Below are positions 1-6,544 of a stretch of 9,210 bases of DNA, one piece after another. The DNA is taken from assembly GCA_003601725.1 (NCBI GenBank), contig PIYJ01000048.1:1-9210 (forward strand), written 5' to 3'. Position numbers and translations under genes: made by a program. The notes under the pieces were generated by a model that saw nothing but the letters and a program-made list of their open reading frames with translations, was not told where the DNA came from and ran no database searches. Within the stretch, counting starts at the first letter, position 1, and every line of letters starts with the position of its first letter. This stretch comes from Candidatus Bathyarchaeota archaeon. GTDB lineage: Archaea > Thermoproteota > Bathyarchaeia > Bathyarchaeales > DTEX01.

Positions 1-1
1 A

Positions 2-250
2 ACTAAAGTATATGAGGTCGATGTCACTGTGCCCTATGTGGCTTCAAACGGTACATACAATATTGCTGCATGGCAAGATACAGATAATGATACCGCCGTG
101 GATGCTAATGAGTGGGACAATGCAACATTCACAGTCGTTGAGAAGCCAACAACAGAGGCCCTCAGCATAGAAGTATCCAAGCTGAAAGCATATCAGCAGC
201 GTCTGGAATACAAGCAGCAGTATACAGAGCCGTCATCCTCTCGCTCATAG
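2..250 (+). CDS. C-terminal part of a secreted or surface protein, truncated by window start, probably frameshifted
   Basis: The open frame is already running at the window start and ends at TAG 248-250; the true start is upstream and unseen. The visible 82 residues read as a beta-rich extracellular domain (segment GTYNIAAW) followed by an acidic loop, DTDNDTAVDANE, encoded at 77-112. This loop matches the 12-residue EF-hand calcium pattern, with Asp at 1, 3, 5 and 9 and Glu at 12. After a PTTE linker comes a charged, probably helical stretch (LSIEVSKLKAYQQRLEYKQQ). The protein then stops without a membrane segment, but a convincing anchor lies immediately downstream in another frame (226-306). 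This suggests a one-base loss or an assembly error near 190-228. Archaeal cell-surface proteins often end in a linker, a short helix and a single TM with a basic tail, which fits the combined reading. I do not recognise the family, and the function is unknown. The shorter frame from ATG 29 is only an internal methionine of this partial gene. Confidence 0.6.
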   Translation, partial: TKVYEVDVTVPYVASNGTYNIAAWQDTDNDTAVDANEWDNATFTVVEKPTTEALSIEVSKLKAYQQRLEYKQQYTEPSSSRS

Positions 251-306
251 CTGCAGTAGCAGCTATAATGTCAATCGTCATCCTGCAGAGAAAGATAGCA
301 GGATAA
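226..306 (+). other. Out-of-frame C-terminal membrane anchor of the preceding gene
   Basis: Frame 1 from 226 encodes RAVILSLIAAVAAIMSIVIL followed by QRKIAG and TAA (304-306). This is a roughly 19-residue hydrophobic helix with a basic cytoplasmic tail, the usual end of an archaeal surface protein. It overlaps the last codons of the frame ending at 250 and is offset from it as a one-base deletion would produce. It has no start codon or ribosome binding site of its own, and an in-frame TGA at 139-141 limits how far it extends upstream. I read it as the remainder of the same gene and not as a separate gene. Confidence 0.6.
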
Positions 307-335
307 ACTGAGAAAACTTAACCGGAAATCTCTCC

Positions 336-350
336 CTCTTTTTTATATAA
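336..350 (+). terminator. T-rich terminator candidate after the surface-protein gene
   Basis: A pyrimidine-rich run with six consecutive T (339-344) lies about 33 bases after the TAA at 304-306. Archaeal intrinsic termination mainly needs such a U-rich tract. The overlap with TTTATATA (342-349) means the same bases could be read as a TATA box, but no + strand gene begins just downstream. The gap 307-470 holds nothing else I can support. Confidence 0.35.
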
Positions 351-470
351 ACTATTTAAAGAAAAAAATTCTGTGAGCATACCATCTAATTTAATTATAT
401 CCCAGAATATTGAGGTCTAATTTTCTTTTCAAAAACCATGCTAAGACTAAGAAGGCTTAAAACAGCAGTA

Positions 471-1559
471 TCAGCGGTTCTCTCCAAATTCATCAATCAG
501 AATCTTGGTGATCCTTATTCCGGCTTTTCCATCCCCAAACGGATTCGGCCAATCATGTCTTCTCTTCAGCATGAACTCTGTCTTCTCAACGATAACGTTC
601 GGCTCCGCTCCAGCCAGAATATTCGATCCGATCTCTAAGGTCTTCGGCCGCTCAGTGTTATACCTCAAAGTCACACATGGAACACGTAGAATGCACGTTT
701 CCTCTTGAACCCCGCCGGAATCAGTCAAGACAAGCCTGGCGCAACTCTCAAGCAAGAGGAAACTCAGATAATCCAAGGGATCAATCAATCTTATGCCTTT
801 AGGCTTCAAGTTGAACTCTCTCATCCTCTTCGCGGCTCGAGGATGAACTGGATAAACGATCGGAAACCCGAACCGTTCATGGACGAGCTTCAACCCTTCA
901 AGGATTTTACTGAATCTCTCCTTGTCATCAACGTTCTCTTGACGATGAACAGTAACCAAGAAAAACTTTCGCTTCTCCAAGCCTAAACTGTTCAGAACCT
1001 CGCTTCTCTTCTCAGCGAGCCTAAGATTCCGGTAAAGAGCATCCACAACCGTGTTCCCAGTGACGTAAATTCTACTTTCAGGGATGCCCTCACCTAAGAG
1101 TATCTGCTTAGCCTTCACTGTCGGAGCGAAGAGCAGATCTGAACAATGATCCGCAAGAAGACGGTTAATCTCCTCAGGCATGCTGCGATCATAGCTTCTC
1201 AATCCAGCCTCAACATGCCCAACCGAGATCTGAAGCTTCACAGCAGCCAAAGCCCCCGCCAAAGCAGTATTAGTATCCCCCTGAACCAAAGCCACATCTG
1301 GCCGTTCACGTTTCAGCACATCCTCTATGCCTATGAGCATCCTACCAGTCTGCAAGCCGTGAGACCCAGAACCCACATCAAGATTATACTTGGCCTCCGG
1401 AAGCCTCAGCTGCTCAAAGAAGACCCTATCCAGATTATAGGAGTAATGCTGCCCACTGTGAAGTATAAAATAATCCAGCCCTAAACGTTCAAACTCACAG
1501 ATAATCGGAGAGAACTTTATGATCTCAGGACGGGTTCCAAGAATAACCGAAACCTTCAT
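471..1559 (-). CDS. wecB: UDP-N-acetylglucosamine 2-epimerase (non-hydrolysing)
   Basis: A 362-residue cytosolic enzyme that interconverts UDP-GlcNAc and UDP-ManNAc, supplying ManNAc-type sugars for surface glycans. Length and motifs fit the WecB/MnaA family (Epimerase_2, GT-B fold). These are GTRPEIIK near residues 8-15, SGQHY at 35-39, QGDTNT at 93-98, GHVEAGLR at 114-121, PEEINR at 128-133, TVHRQEN at 203-209, the PVHP loop at 237-240, TDSGGVQEE at 279-287 and TERP at 302-305. Residues matching the E. coli catalytic set by alignment by eye are Asp95, Glu117, Glu130 and His205. The ATG at 1559 is preceded by AGGTGGG (1576-1570) at a normal distance. It lies 83 bases downstream of the TIGR04076-like gene on the same strand, so co-transcription is plausible. 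The divergent flippase beyond that supports a glycan-assembly role. The epimerase class is well supported; the exact glycan is unknown. Confidence 0.93.
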   Translation of the reverse strand: MKVSVILGTRPEIIKFSPIICEFERLGLDYFILHSGQHYSYNLDRVFFEQLRLPEAKYNLDVGSGSHGLQTGRMLIGIEDVLKRERPDVALVQGDTNTALAGALAAVKLQISVGHVEAGLRSYDRSMPEEINRLLADHCSDLLFAPTVKAKQILLGEGIPESRIYVTGNTVVDALYRNLRLAEKRSEVLNSLGLEKRKFFLVTVHRQENVDDKERFSKILEGLKLVHERFGFPIVYPVHPRAAKRMREFNLKPKGIRLIDPLDYLSFLLLESCARLVLTDSGGVQEETCILRVPCVTLRYNTERPKTLEIGSNILAGAEPNVIVEKTEFMLKRRHDWPNPFGDGKAGIRITKILIDEFGENR

Positions 1560-1642
1560 TTCGAAACCTTCCCACCTAACGCTCCTCGCAGATGCCTACC
1601 CCACAATCACCATAGGAAGCCGGCTCATAGATACACTCCTAT

Positions 1643-1942
1643 TCACTCAGAGACCCTTCGACATCTAAAAATGACCGTTCCACCATGAGTATAAGGCTCC
1701 CCAGGATCGACACACTGAATATAAGCATGCTGCCTATCCTCAGGTCTCGTCAAACCTAAAACAACAGGATCAACCCCACGGTCAAGCGCCACCACATAAT
1801 GCAGAAGAGAAGACAAAGCATGAATGCAGACAGCATCAGTCTTCTCAAGCAGCAGATTCGGACCGTCAATCAAGATCTTATCACCAACCCTATGCACAGG
1901 GCAATATCCCCTTATCTCGTAAACTTCAATCTCAAGCATCAT
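1643..1942 (-). CDS. TIGR04076 family small protein
   Basis: A 99-residue protein whose pattern I recognise as the TIGR04076 family of small uncharacterised prokaryotic proteins. The visible signature is GYCPVHRVGDK (12-22), CIHALSSLLHYVVAL (39-53), GVDPVVLGL (56-64), QCVDPGEPYTHGGTVIF (76-92). Cysteines sit at 14, 39, 77 and 94; the first three are in the recognisable family motifs, so metal or Fe-S binding or a redox role is conceivable but unproven. There is no signal peptide or membrane segment, so it is probably cytosolic. The start is ATG 1942 with GGAG at 1953-1950, seven bases away; a second ATG follows directly at 1939. It is the first gene of a probable two-gene - strand unit with the epimerase. 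Nothing in the sequence ties it functionally to sugar metabolism, and the family has no established function that I know of. Confidence 0.8.
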   Translation of the reverse strand: MMLEIEVYEIRGYCPVHRVGDKILIDGPNLLLEKTDAVCIHALSSLLHYVVALDRGVDPVVLGLTRPEDRQHAYIQCVDPGEPYTHGGTVIFRCRRVSE

Positions 1943-1995
1943 CCCGCCGCTCCGATAAATCTAACAGTCACCCCTCCCTAAAGGATCAATCTGAA

Positions 1996-2003
1996 ACTTA
2001 AAA
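1996..2003 (-). promoter_or_regulatory. Possible TATA box for the TIGR04076-wecB unit
   Basis: Read on the - strand, TTTTAAGT lies at 2003-1996, about 54 bases before ATG 1942. It would place a transcript start near 1973. A second AT-rich candidate (CATTTAAGG, minus strand 2020-2012) is nearby. Neither is a strong match to the archaeal consensus, so only the presence of a promoter in this divergent gap is reasonably safe. Confidence 0.3.
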
Positions 2004-2056
2004 GATTGCCTCCTTAAATGCGGAGTCATGAACGACCCCGGCGAATCCCCCCTCCT

Positions 2057-2070
2057 TTCTTTAAAAAGAA
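2057..2070. repeat. 14-base inverted repeat in divergent promoter region
   Basis: TTCTTTAAAAAGAA is a perfect dyad (6-base arms, 2-base centre). It sits between the divergent promoters of the TIGR04076-like gene and the flippase, about 28 bases upstream of the flippase TATA box. It could be an operator or only part of the AT-rich promoter approach; its low complexity makes chance quite possible. Confidence 0.3.
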
Positions 2071-2097
2071 GGAAAAAAATTCAAAGATCAAAAGATA

Positions 2098-2105
2098 TTT
2101 ATAAA
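2098..2105 (+). promoter_or_regulatory. TATA box for the flippase gene
   Basis: TTTATAAA, preceded by an A-rich stretch, is a good archaeal TATA element. A start of transcription about 25 bases on (near 2125) would leave a short leader holding GGTGA (2138-2142), which supports a translation start at 2150 and not the ATG at 2267. Confidence 0.55.
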
Positions 2106-2137
2106 CAATCATAACGATAACTTGTGCTTTAAAAAAG

Positions 2138-2142
2138 GGTGA
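2138..2142 (+). promoter_or_regulatory. Ribosome binding site deciding the CTG start
   Basis: GGTGA is complementary to the archaeal 16S rRNA tail and lies seven bases before CTG 2150. No ATG, GTG or TTG occurs in the flippase frame between the upstream stop (2102-2104) and ATG 2267, so this site points to CTG as initiator. Confidence 0.5.
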
Positions 2143-2149
2143 AGACACG

Positions 2150-3673
2150 CTGGAAGCCTCTAAAGTAGCAACGGGATCCATATACTTAACGCTGCGGAAC
2201 ATCCTTATAACGCTGATTGGAACCCTAGGAATCGCATTTCTCGCAAGAGCAATCACACAAGAAGACATGGGAACACTAACAGTGCTCACCCTCATCGTCT
2301 CTTTCATCCAACTAATCTCAGACTTCGGGCTTTCCCAGGCATTAGCAAAATACGTTGCAGAACTCAAAGGAAGAGAAGAAGATTTCTCAGCATACTTCCT
2401 TTCCTCCCTAACCTTCAAGATATTCGCAGCTCTCATCATCTGCCTAATCCTCTCACTGTTTTCAGAGGACATCTCATCCCTGCTTCTTAGATCATCATCC
2501 CTCCACGAACTTGTAAGGCTCATAGCAATAGACGCGTTCATCTCAGCTTTTATACCAGCATTTAACAGCCTACTCCTAGGCGCAGGCCTACTGAAGAGAA
2601 TGGCTGCCTGCAACGTAGCCTACACCGCTGCACGATGGACCGCAATAGCGATTCTCGTCTATCAAGGCTACGGAATATACGGAACCATAATAGGCTGGAT
2701 AATAGGCGATTTACTCAGCGTAATAATATACGCAGCCGCATCAGCCCACCTAGTAAAGATCAGCGGCAACCTACTCAGCAACTCAACCCGCCTAATACCG
2801 TTTCTCCTAAGATTCTCATGGCCGCTTCTAGCCGCCTCAATGGTTTCATTCCTCTACATGTGGTACGATCAAGCCTTAGTCATAGCATTTCTACCCCTAG
2901 AAAGCGTAGGAATATACAACATAAGCCGCAAAGCCTTCGCAGTTCTAGCTGGAATCGCAAATGCCCTAAGTCAATCCTTATTCCCCTATTACGGCATGAC
3001 CTATGGAAGAGGAGACCATAAAGCAATCAGCGCTGCTATAAAGAAGGCAAGCCGATATACGATGCTAATCATCTTCCCATTAACCCTGGGGCTCTTTTCA
3101 ACCGCAAGAGCTACGATCACCCTCTTCGCAGGGCAACAATACGAACCCGGATGGTCCGTTCTCGCAATAATGGCTATCTTCGGCTTAACCTATGGAATCT
3201 CCTCCGTCTTGACGGGGCTTCTCGTGATCTATGAGAAGACTAAGACTGTGATGCTTCTGAACATATTATCTGTCCTCTTCAGCTTGCTGCTGCTTCCAGC
3301 CGTGGGAATGCTTGGGCTGAACGGGTTAGCCTTCATGAAGGGAGCTTCCCTCCTGCTGACCTTCATTATGAACATATATTTTCTCTCTAAGATCGTTAAG
3401 GTAGAGATAGATAAAGAGACATTCATAAAGACGGTTATTTCCGCAGCTATCATGGCGGCTGCAGTCTTCTTCACGCAGCAAGTCTACTACAGCAAATTCT
3501 TCCTTCCAATTTATGTTCTGATAGGTGCAGCAATATACTTGGCGGAGATAAGAATCTTCAAAGTTCTGAACAGCTCAGATATTCATCTATTCACACAGAT
3601 ACTGGGGAAAAGAACCGCCGTATTGATCGGTAAATTGATGGGCTGCGATCAGAACGACCAAAGCCTTGATTGA
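2150..3673 (+). CDS. Polysaccharide/oligosaccharide flippase (Wzx/MATE-like membrane protein)
   Basis: With a CTG start at 2150 the product is 507 residues, the usual size of this family; from ATG 2267 it would be 468 and lose the first membrane helix. The N-terminus then reads MEASKVATGSIYLTLRNILI and continues into LGIAFLARAITQEDMGTL, the typical opening of Polysacc_synt/RfbX proteins (helix 1, then an amphipathic turn). FGLSQALAKYVAE near residues 59-71 is another family-like feature. Some 12-14 hydrophobic segments follow to the C-terminus, with a family-typical helix around PIYVLIGAAIYLAEI. It should move lipid-linked oligosaccharide across the cytoplasmic membrane. Context with the UDP-GlcNAc 2-epimerase supports glycan export (N-glycan, S-layer sugar or exopolysaccharide). 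Codon use changes inside the gene: CTA is the commonest leucine codon up to about 3207 and is almost absent afterwards. The substrate cannot be told from sequence. Family call strong, start codon moderate. Confidence 0.85.
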   Translation: MEASKVATGSIYLTLRNILITLIGTLGIAFLARAITQEDMGTLTVLTLIVSFIQLISDFGLSQALAKYVAELKGREEDFSAYFLSSLTFKIFAALIICLILSLFSEDISSLLLRSSSLHELVRLIAIDAFISAFIPAFNSLLLGAGLLKRMAACNVAYTAARWTAIAILVYQGYGIYGTIIGWIIGDLLSVIIYAAASAHLVKISGNLLSNSTRLIPFLLRFSWPLLAASMVSFLYMWYDQALVIAFLPLESVGIYNISRKAFAVLAGIANALSQSLFPYYGMTYGRGDHKAISAAIKKASRYTMLIIFPLTLGLFSTARATITLFAGQQYEPGWSVLAIMAIFGLTYGISSVLTGLLVIYEKTKTVMLLNILSVLFSLLLLPAVGMLGLNGLAFMKGASLLLTFIMNIYFLSKIVKVEIDKETFIKTVISAAIMAAAVFFTQQVYYSKFFLPIYVLIGAAIYLAEIRIFKVLNSSDIHLFTQILGKRTAVLIGKLMGCDQNDQSLD

Positions 3674-4000
3674 TACAGCGGAATCCCAATTCTCCTTGCA
3701 TCGTCTAATCTTGATAAGGTAGAAACAAGCCGTGGGAGAAGCGTAACTCTTAAAGGTCTAAGACATCAAATCGCACGCAAGAAGATCAGATGCCTTTTTC
3801 ATATCAACTCGATGAGCTCTTTATTTCCCTTTATACCTTACCCTCAACAATCTGGGAAGCTCGTATATTCTTTCATCAGTTAAGCAAGGCAGGAACTCCG
3901 AAAACAATTAAAAGTATTCCATCCCTAACTTTACGAGAATCAGGATGATCCGAGAAGTTTATAGAGGCGCCTACTGTCACGATCAAGAAGGGAAGCTCCT
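3674..4000. other. Intergenic gap without a convincing gene
   Basis: These 327 bases separate the flippase from fwdA. I see no tRNA or other RNA signature. T-rich patches (TTTTT at 3794-3798, then pyrimidine-rich sequence to about 3833) could end flippase transcription. A 52-codon frame (ATG 3790 to TGA 3948) has no good ribosome binding site and no recognisable motif. The last 60 bases hold the likely fwdA promoter. Confidence 0.5.
3958..3965 (+). promoter_or_regulatory. Putative TATA box of the fwdA-fwdC-mch operon
   Basis: TTTATAGA lies 43 to 36 bases before ATG 4001 and would start the transcript near 3986, leaving a leader of roughly 15 bases. The GA-rich AAGGGAAG (3989-3995 region) is only a weak ribosome binding site. 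An alternative AT-rich element (caattaaaag, about 3905-3914) would give a longer leader. Confidence 0.4.
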
Positions 4001-5710
4001 ATGAGTCTACTGATTAAGAACGGATTTGTTTATGACCCGTTAAACGGCGTCGAAGGAGAAGAGATGGATATCGCCGTGAAAGATGGAAGGATAGTTGAGA
4101 AGATTAATGAAAGAAAAGCCAAGATTATCGACGCATCTGGAATGGTCGTTATGCCCGGGGGAGTTGATATCCACACACATATCGCAGGCTCAGAAGTGAA
4201 TGCCGGCAGACTTCTAAGACCGGAGGACCACTTCATAGACGTCGAAGCTAAAACGAAGACGACCCGTTCCGGCGTAGGCCACTCCATCCCTTCAACCTTC
4301 ACAACCGGGTATCGATACACCCGTATGGGCTACACGATGATCTGTAACCCGTCAATGCCTCCTCTTGAAGCGAGGCATACACATGAAGAGCTAGATGACA
4401 CCCCAATCGTTGATAAAGCAACCTTTCCACTCCTTGGAGACTGGTGGTTCGTTCTGGAATATCTACAGAAAGAGCAGATAGAGGAATGCGCCGCGCACGT
4501 CGCGTGGATGATGAGAGCCACGAAGGGCTACGCAATTAAGATTGTTAATCCCGGCGGTGTTGAAGCTTGGGGATTCGGCAGAAACGTCAGAGACTTGGAT
4601 GATCCCGTTCCAAACTTCGGGGTTACCCCGAGGGAGATTGTCCGCGGGCTTTGCAAGGTAAATAAACTCTTGAATCTTCCTCATACGATTCATCTGCATA
4701 CGAATCGTTTAGGCCAGCCTGGAAATTATCTGACTACGCTGGAAACAATGAAGTGCGTTGAAGACTTAGCTGAAGGAGAAAGCCCCGTTATTCACATCAC
4801 GCATTGCCAGTTCAGCGCGTTTAAAGGAGACGACTGGTCAACGTTGAGGTCAGGCGCTGAGGAAATAGCCAAATACGTGAATGGACATTCTCACGTCACG
4901 TTAGATATGGGACAGGTAGTCTTCACCGATACGACTACGATGACTGCTGATGGCCCCTGGCAATTTACGCTTTACGAGCTCAGCGGGAATAAATGGATAA
5001 ATCATGACGTGGAGACGGAGACGGGAGGCGGAATCGTACCCTTCAGGTATAGACGTAAAAGTTATGTTCATGCAACCATGTGGTCGATAGCTCTTGAACT
5101 CGCCCTCCTCATCAAGGACCCTTGGAAGATATACTTAACAACGGATCATCCTAACGGCGGGCCGTTCACGAGTTATCCTAGGATAATCTCATGGCTTGTA
5201 AGCACGAGGGTTCGGGAAAGAATACTTAAGACGATAAATAAGAATGCGAGGAAAAGATCGCTTCTTCCAAGCATAGACAGGGAATACACGCTCAGCGAGA
5301 TAGCCATCATCACACGTGCGGGACAAGCAAGGGCGCTGGGGCTTCAGAACAAGGGACATCTAGGCGTAGGAGCCGACGCGGATATAGCCATCTATGATAT
5401 CAACCCGAGGGAGATCGATCTTTCAAGGGAATATCGTAAGGTGCGAAGGGCATTCGAGAAGACAGCATACACCATTAAAGGGGGGAAGATAGTCGCGAAG
5501 GACGGAGCCATAGTGGAGGCAATCAGGGGGAGAACCTTCTGGGTTGATGCTGGATCATCCGCCGTTATTGATGAAGAGTCCTACCGGCGAGCTTCACTCG
5601 ACCTCAAGAAGAGATTCAGAGATTACTGGACGGTGGAGATTGAGAATTATTATATTCCTGAAAGTTACTTGCATGCGCCCGTTCGAATATCATTAACCAA
5701 GGAGGGATGA
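4001..5710 (+). CDS. fwdA: Formylmethanofuran dehydrogenase subunit A
   Basis: A 569-residue amidohydrolase-fold subunit, the normal length for FwdA/FmdA/FhcA. In the methanogen Fwd complex this subunit carries a binuclear zinc site that condenses formate with methanofuran to formyl-methanofuran (or the reverse). Visible site residues are His58 and His60 in GGVDIHTHIAG, Lys180 in YAIKIVNPGG (expected carboxylated lysine), His231/His233 in HTIHLHTNRLG, His265/His268 in IHITHCQ, and Asp382 in TTDHPNGGPF (expected catalytic aspartate). The C-terminal part has the amidohydrolase closing signature KGHLGVGADADIAIYD (451-466). All expected metal and catalytic positions appear intact, so the enzyme should be active. 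It opens a tight + strand operon with fwdC (12 bases on) and mch. Subunits B and D, which hold the Mo/W active site and part of the molybdopterin-binding region, are not in the window. The bacterial homologue FhcA, a formyltransferase/hydrolase complex subunit, is the alternative label, but the context is archaeal. Confidence 0.96.
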   Translation: MSLLIKNGFVYDPLNGVEGEEMDIAVKDGRIVEKINERKAKIIDASGMVVMPGGVDIHTHIAGSEVNAGRLLRPEDHFIDVEAKTKTTRSGVGHSIPSTFTTGYRYTRMGYTMICNPSMPPLEARHTHEELDDTPIVDKATFPLLGDWWFVLEYLQKEQIEECAAHVAWMMRATKGYAIKIVNPGGVEAWGFGRNVRDLDDPVPNFGVTPREIVRGLCKVNKLLNLPHTIHLHTNRLGQPGNYLTTLETMKCVEDLAEGESPVIHITHCQFSAFKGDDWSTLRSGAEEIAKYVNGHSHVTLDMGQVVFTDTTTMTADGPWQFTLYELSGNKWINHDVETETGGGIVPFRYRRKSYVHATMWSIALELALLIKDPWKIYLTTDHPNGGPFTSYPRIISWLVSTRVRERILKTINKNARKRSLLPSIDREYTLSEIAIITRAGQARALGLQNKGHLGVGADADIAIYDINPREIDLSREYRKVRRAFEKTAYTIKGGKIVAKDGAIVEAIRGRTFWVDAGSSAVIDEESYRRASLDLKKRFRDYWTVEIENYYIPESYLHAPVRISLTKEG

Positions 5711-5722
5711 AAAGTCTCATTC

Positions 5723-6535
5723 ATGATAAAGCCGAGGAGATCCTTCAAGGCTCCAGTCTACGCTGATTGTTTATCGCCTGATAGTTTCGCGGGGAGATCA
5801 TTAAAAGAGATCGTGAAGCTGGAGGTTTGGGAAGGAAATAGAAGAAGAACCTTAGAGGAACTCTTCGATATTCAAGGGGAACCCGAAGACTCAGCGGAGA
5901 AGATTACTTTGCAAATCAGTGGAGACCTGAGAAAGGTAAGGATGATAGGAGCCAACATGACCGGTGGAAAGATAATCATCAAAGGAGACGTAGGGATGCA
6001 TCTGGGGGAGAAGATGGAGGGCGGAGAAATCATCGTAGACGGCAATGCGGATTCATGGGCAGGATGCATGATGACTGGGGGAAGAATCGAGGTGAAAGGC
6101 TCCGCGGGGGACTATCTCGGCGCTCCCTACCGTGGAAGCAGAAACGGCATGAACGGCGGAGCAATAATAGTTCACGGTGACGTTGGAAACGAGGCTGGAT
6201 GCTTCATGAGGGGAGGGGTCATCAAAGTGTATGGAAACGCAAAGGACTTCGTAGGCATACACATGACGGGGGGAGAGATCCTAATCAAAGGAGACTGCCA
6301 GAACCGTCCTGGAGCAGACATGCTTGATGGGAAGATCGTAATCTACGGGCATGTCTCATCGATTCTGCCAACCTTCACGATAGAGGACATCCGGAAGAGT
6401 GTAAAGGTTGACGGAGAAAAAATAAATGGGCCATTCTACCGATTCAGCGGAGACCTCGCAAACAAGGGACAAGGCAGATTATATGTATCAAAGGAAAGAA
6501 ATCCACATTTGAGATTTTATGAAAAATACTTGTAG
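5723..6535 (+). CDS. fwdC: Formylmethanofuran dehydrogenase subunit C
   Basis: A 270-residue soluble subunit of the Fwd/Fmd/Fhc complex. Residues about 62-210 form tandem repeats of 18-20 residues with the pattern G-x-x-M-x-G-G-x-I-x-(V/I)-x-G. Turns begin near residues 76, 95, 114, 159, 178 and 197, with a longer insert (APYRGSRNG) before a turn near 143. This is the right-handed beta-helix shared with the glutamate synthase alpha C-terminal domain, which in FwdC scaffolds contacts between FwdA and the redox subunits. Length and repeat number are normal. ATG 5723 is the first possible start after the in-frame TGA at 5708-5710. The only strong ribosome binding site, AGGAGG at 5700-5705, overlaps the end of fwdA and is 17 bases away, which is long, so translation is probably coupled to fwdA. 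It ends in TAG, the only gene here to do so, and is followed in the same frame by mch. Confidence 0.95.
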   Translation: MIKPRRSFKAPVYADCLSPDSFAGRSLKEIVKLEVWEGNRRRTLEELFDIQGEPEDSAEKITLQISGDLRKVRMIGANMTGGKIIIKGDVGMHLGEKMEGGEIIVDGNADSWAGCMMTGGRIEVKGSAGDYLGAPYRGSRNGMNGGAIIVHGDVGNEAGCFMRGGVIKVYGNAKDFVGIHMTGGEILIKGDCQNRPGADMLDGKIVIYGHVSSILPTFTIEDIRKSVKVDGEKINGPFYRFSGDLANKGQGRLYVSKERNPHLRFYEKYL

Positions 6536-6544
6536 GCGAGTAGA

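Noticed and set aside
339..352. TTTATATA-like element as a promoter on either strand
   Set aside because: No gene starts at a suitable distance on either strand; better read as the T-rich end of the upstream gene.
1146..1484. 112-codon + strand frame inside the epimerase region
   Set aside because: It is antisense to wecB, which has full family motifs; the opposite-frame product has no recognisable features.
1939..1971. A 10-codon upstream frame (GTG 1971 to TGA 1939) overlapping the start of the TIGR04076-like gene, next to AGGAGG-like AGGGAGGGGTGA
   Set aside because: The purine-rich site abuts the GTG with no spacer and is too far from ATG 1942 to serve it; such a short frame is easily random.
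2026..2613. 195-codon - strand frame over the flippase start
   Set aside because: It is antisense to the well-supported flippase N-terminus and its promoter; the serine/arginine-rich translation looks like a shadow frame.
3790..3948. A 52-codon frame (ATG to TGA) in the gap before fwdA
   Set aside because: No proper ribosome binding site, no recognised motif, and composition not clearly coding; it also contains the T-rich stretches expected of a terminator region. It could be a remnant, but I cannot support it.
6076..6360. Tandem repeat in fwdC as a DNA-level repeat expansion
   Set aside because: The periodicity is the normal beta-helix repeat of the FwdC family at protein level; the DNA copies are diverged.
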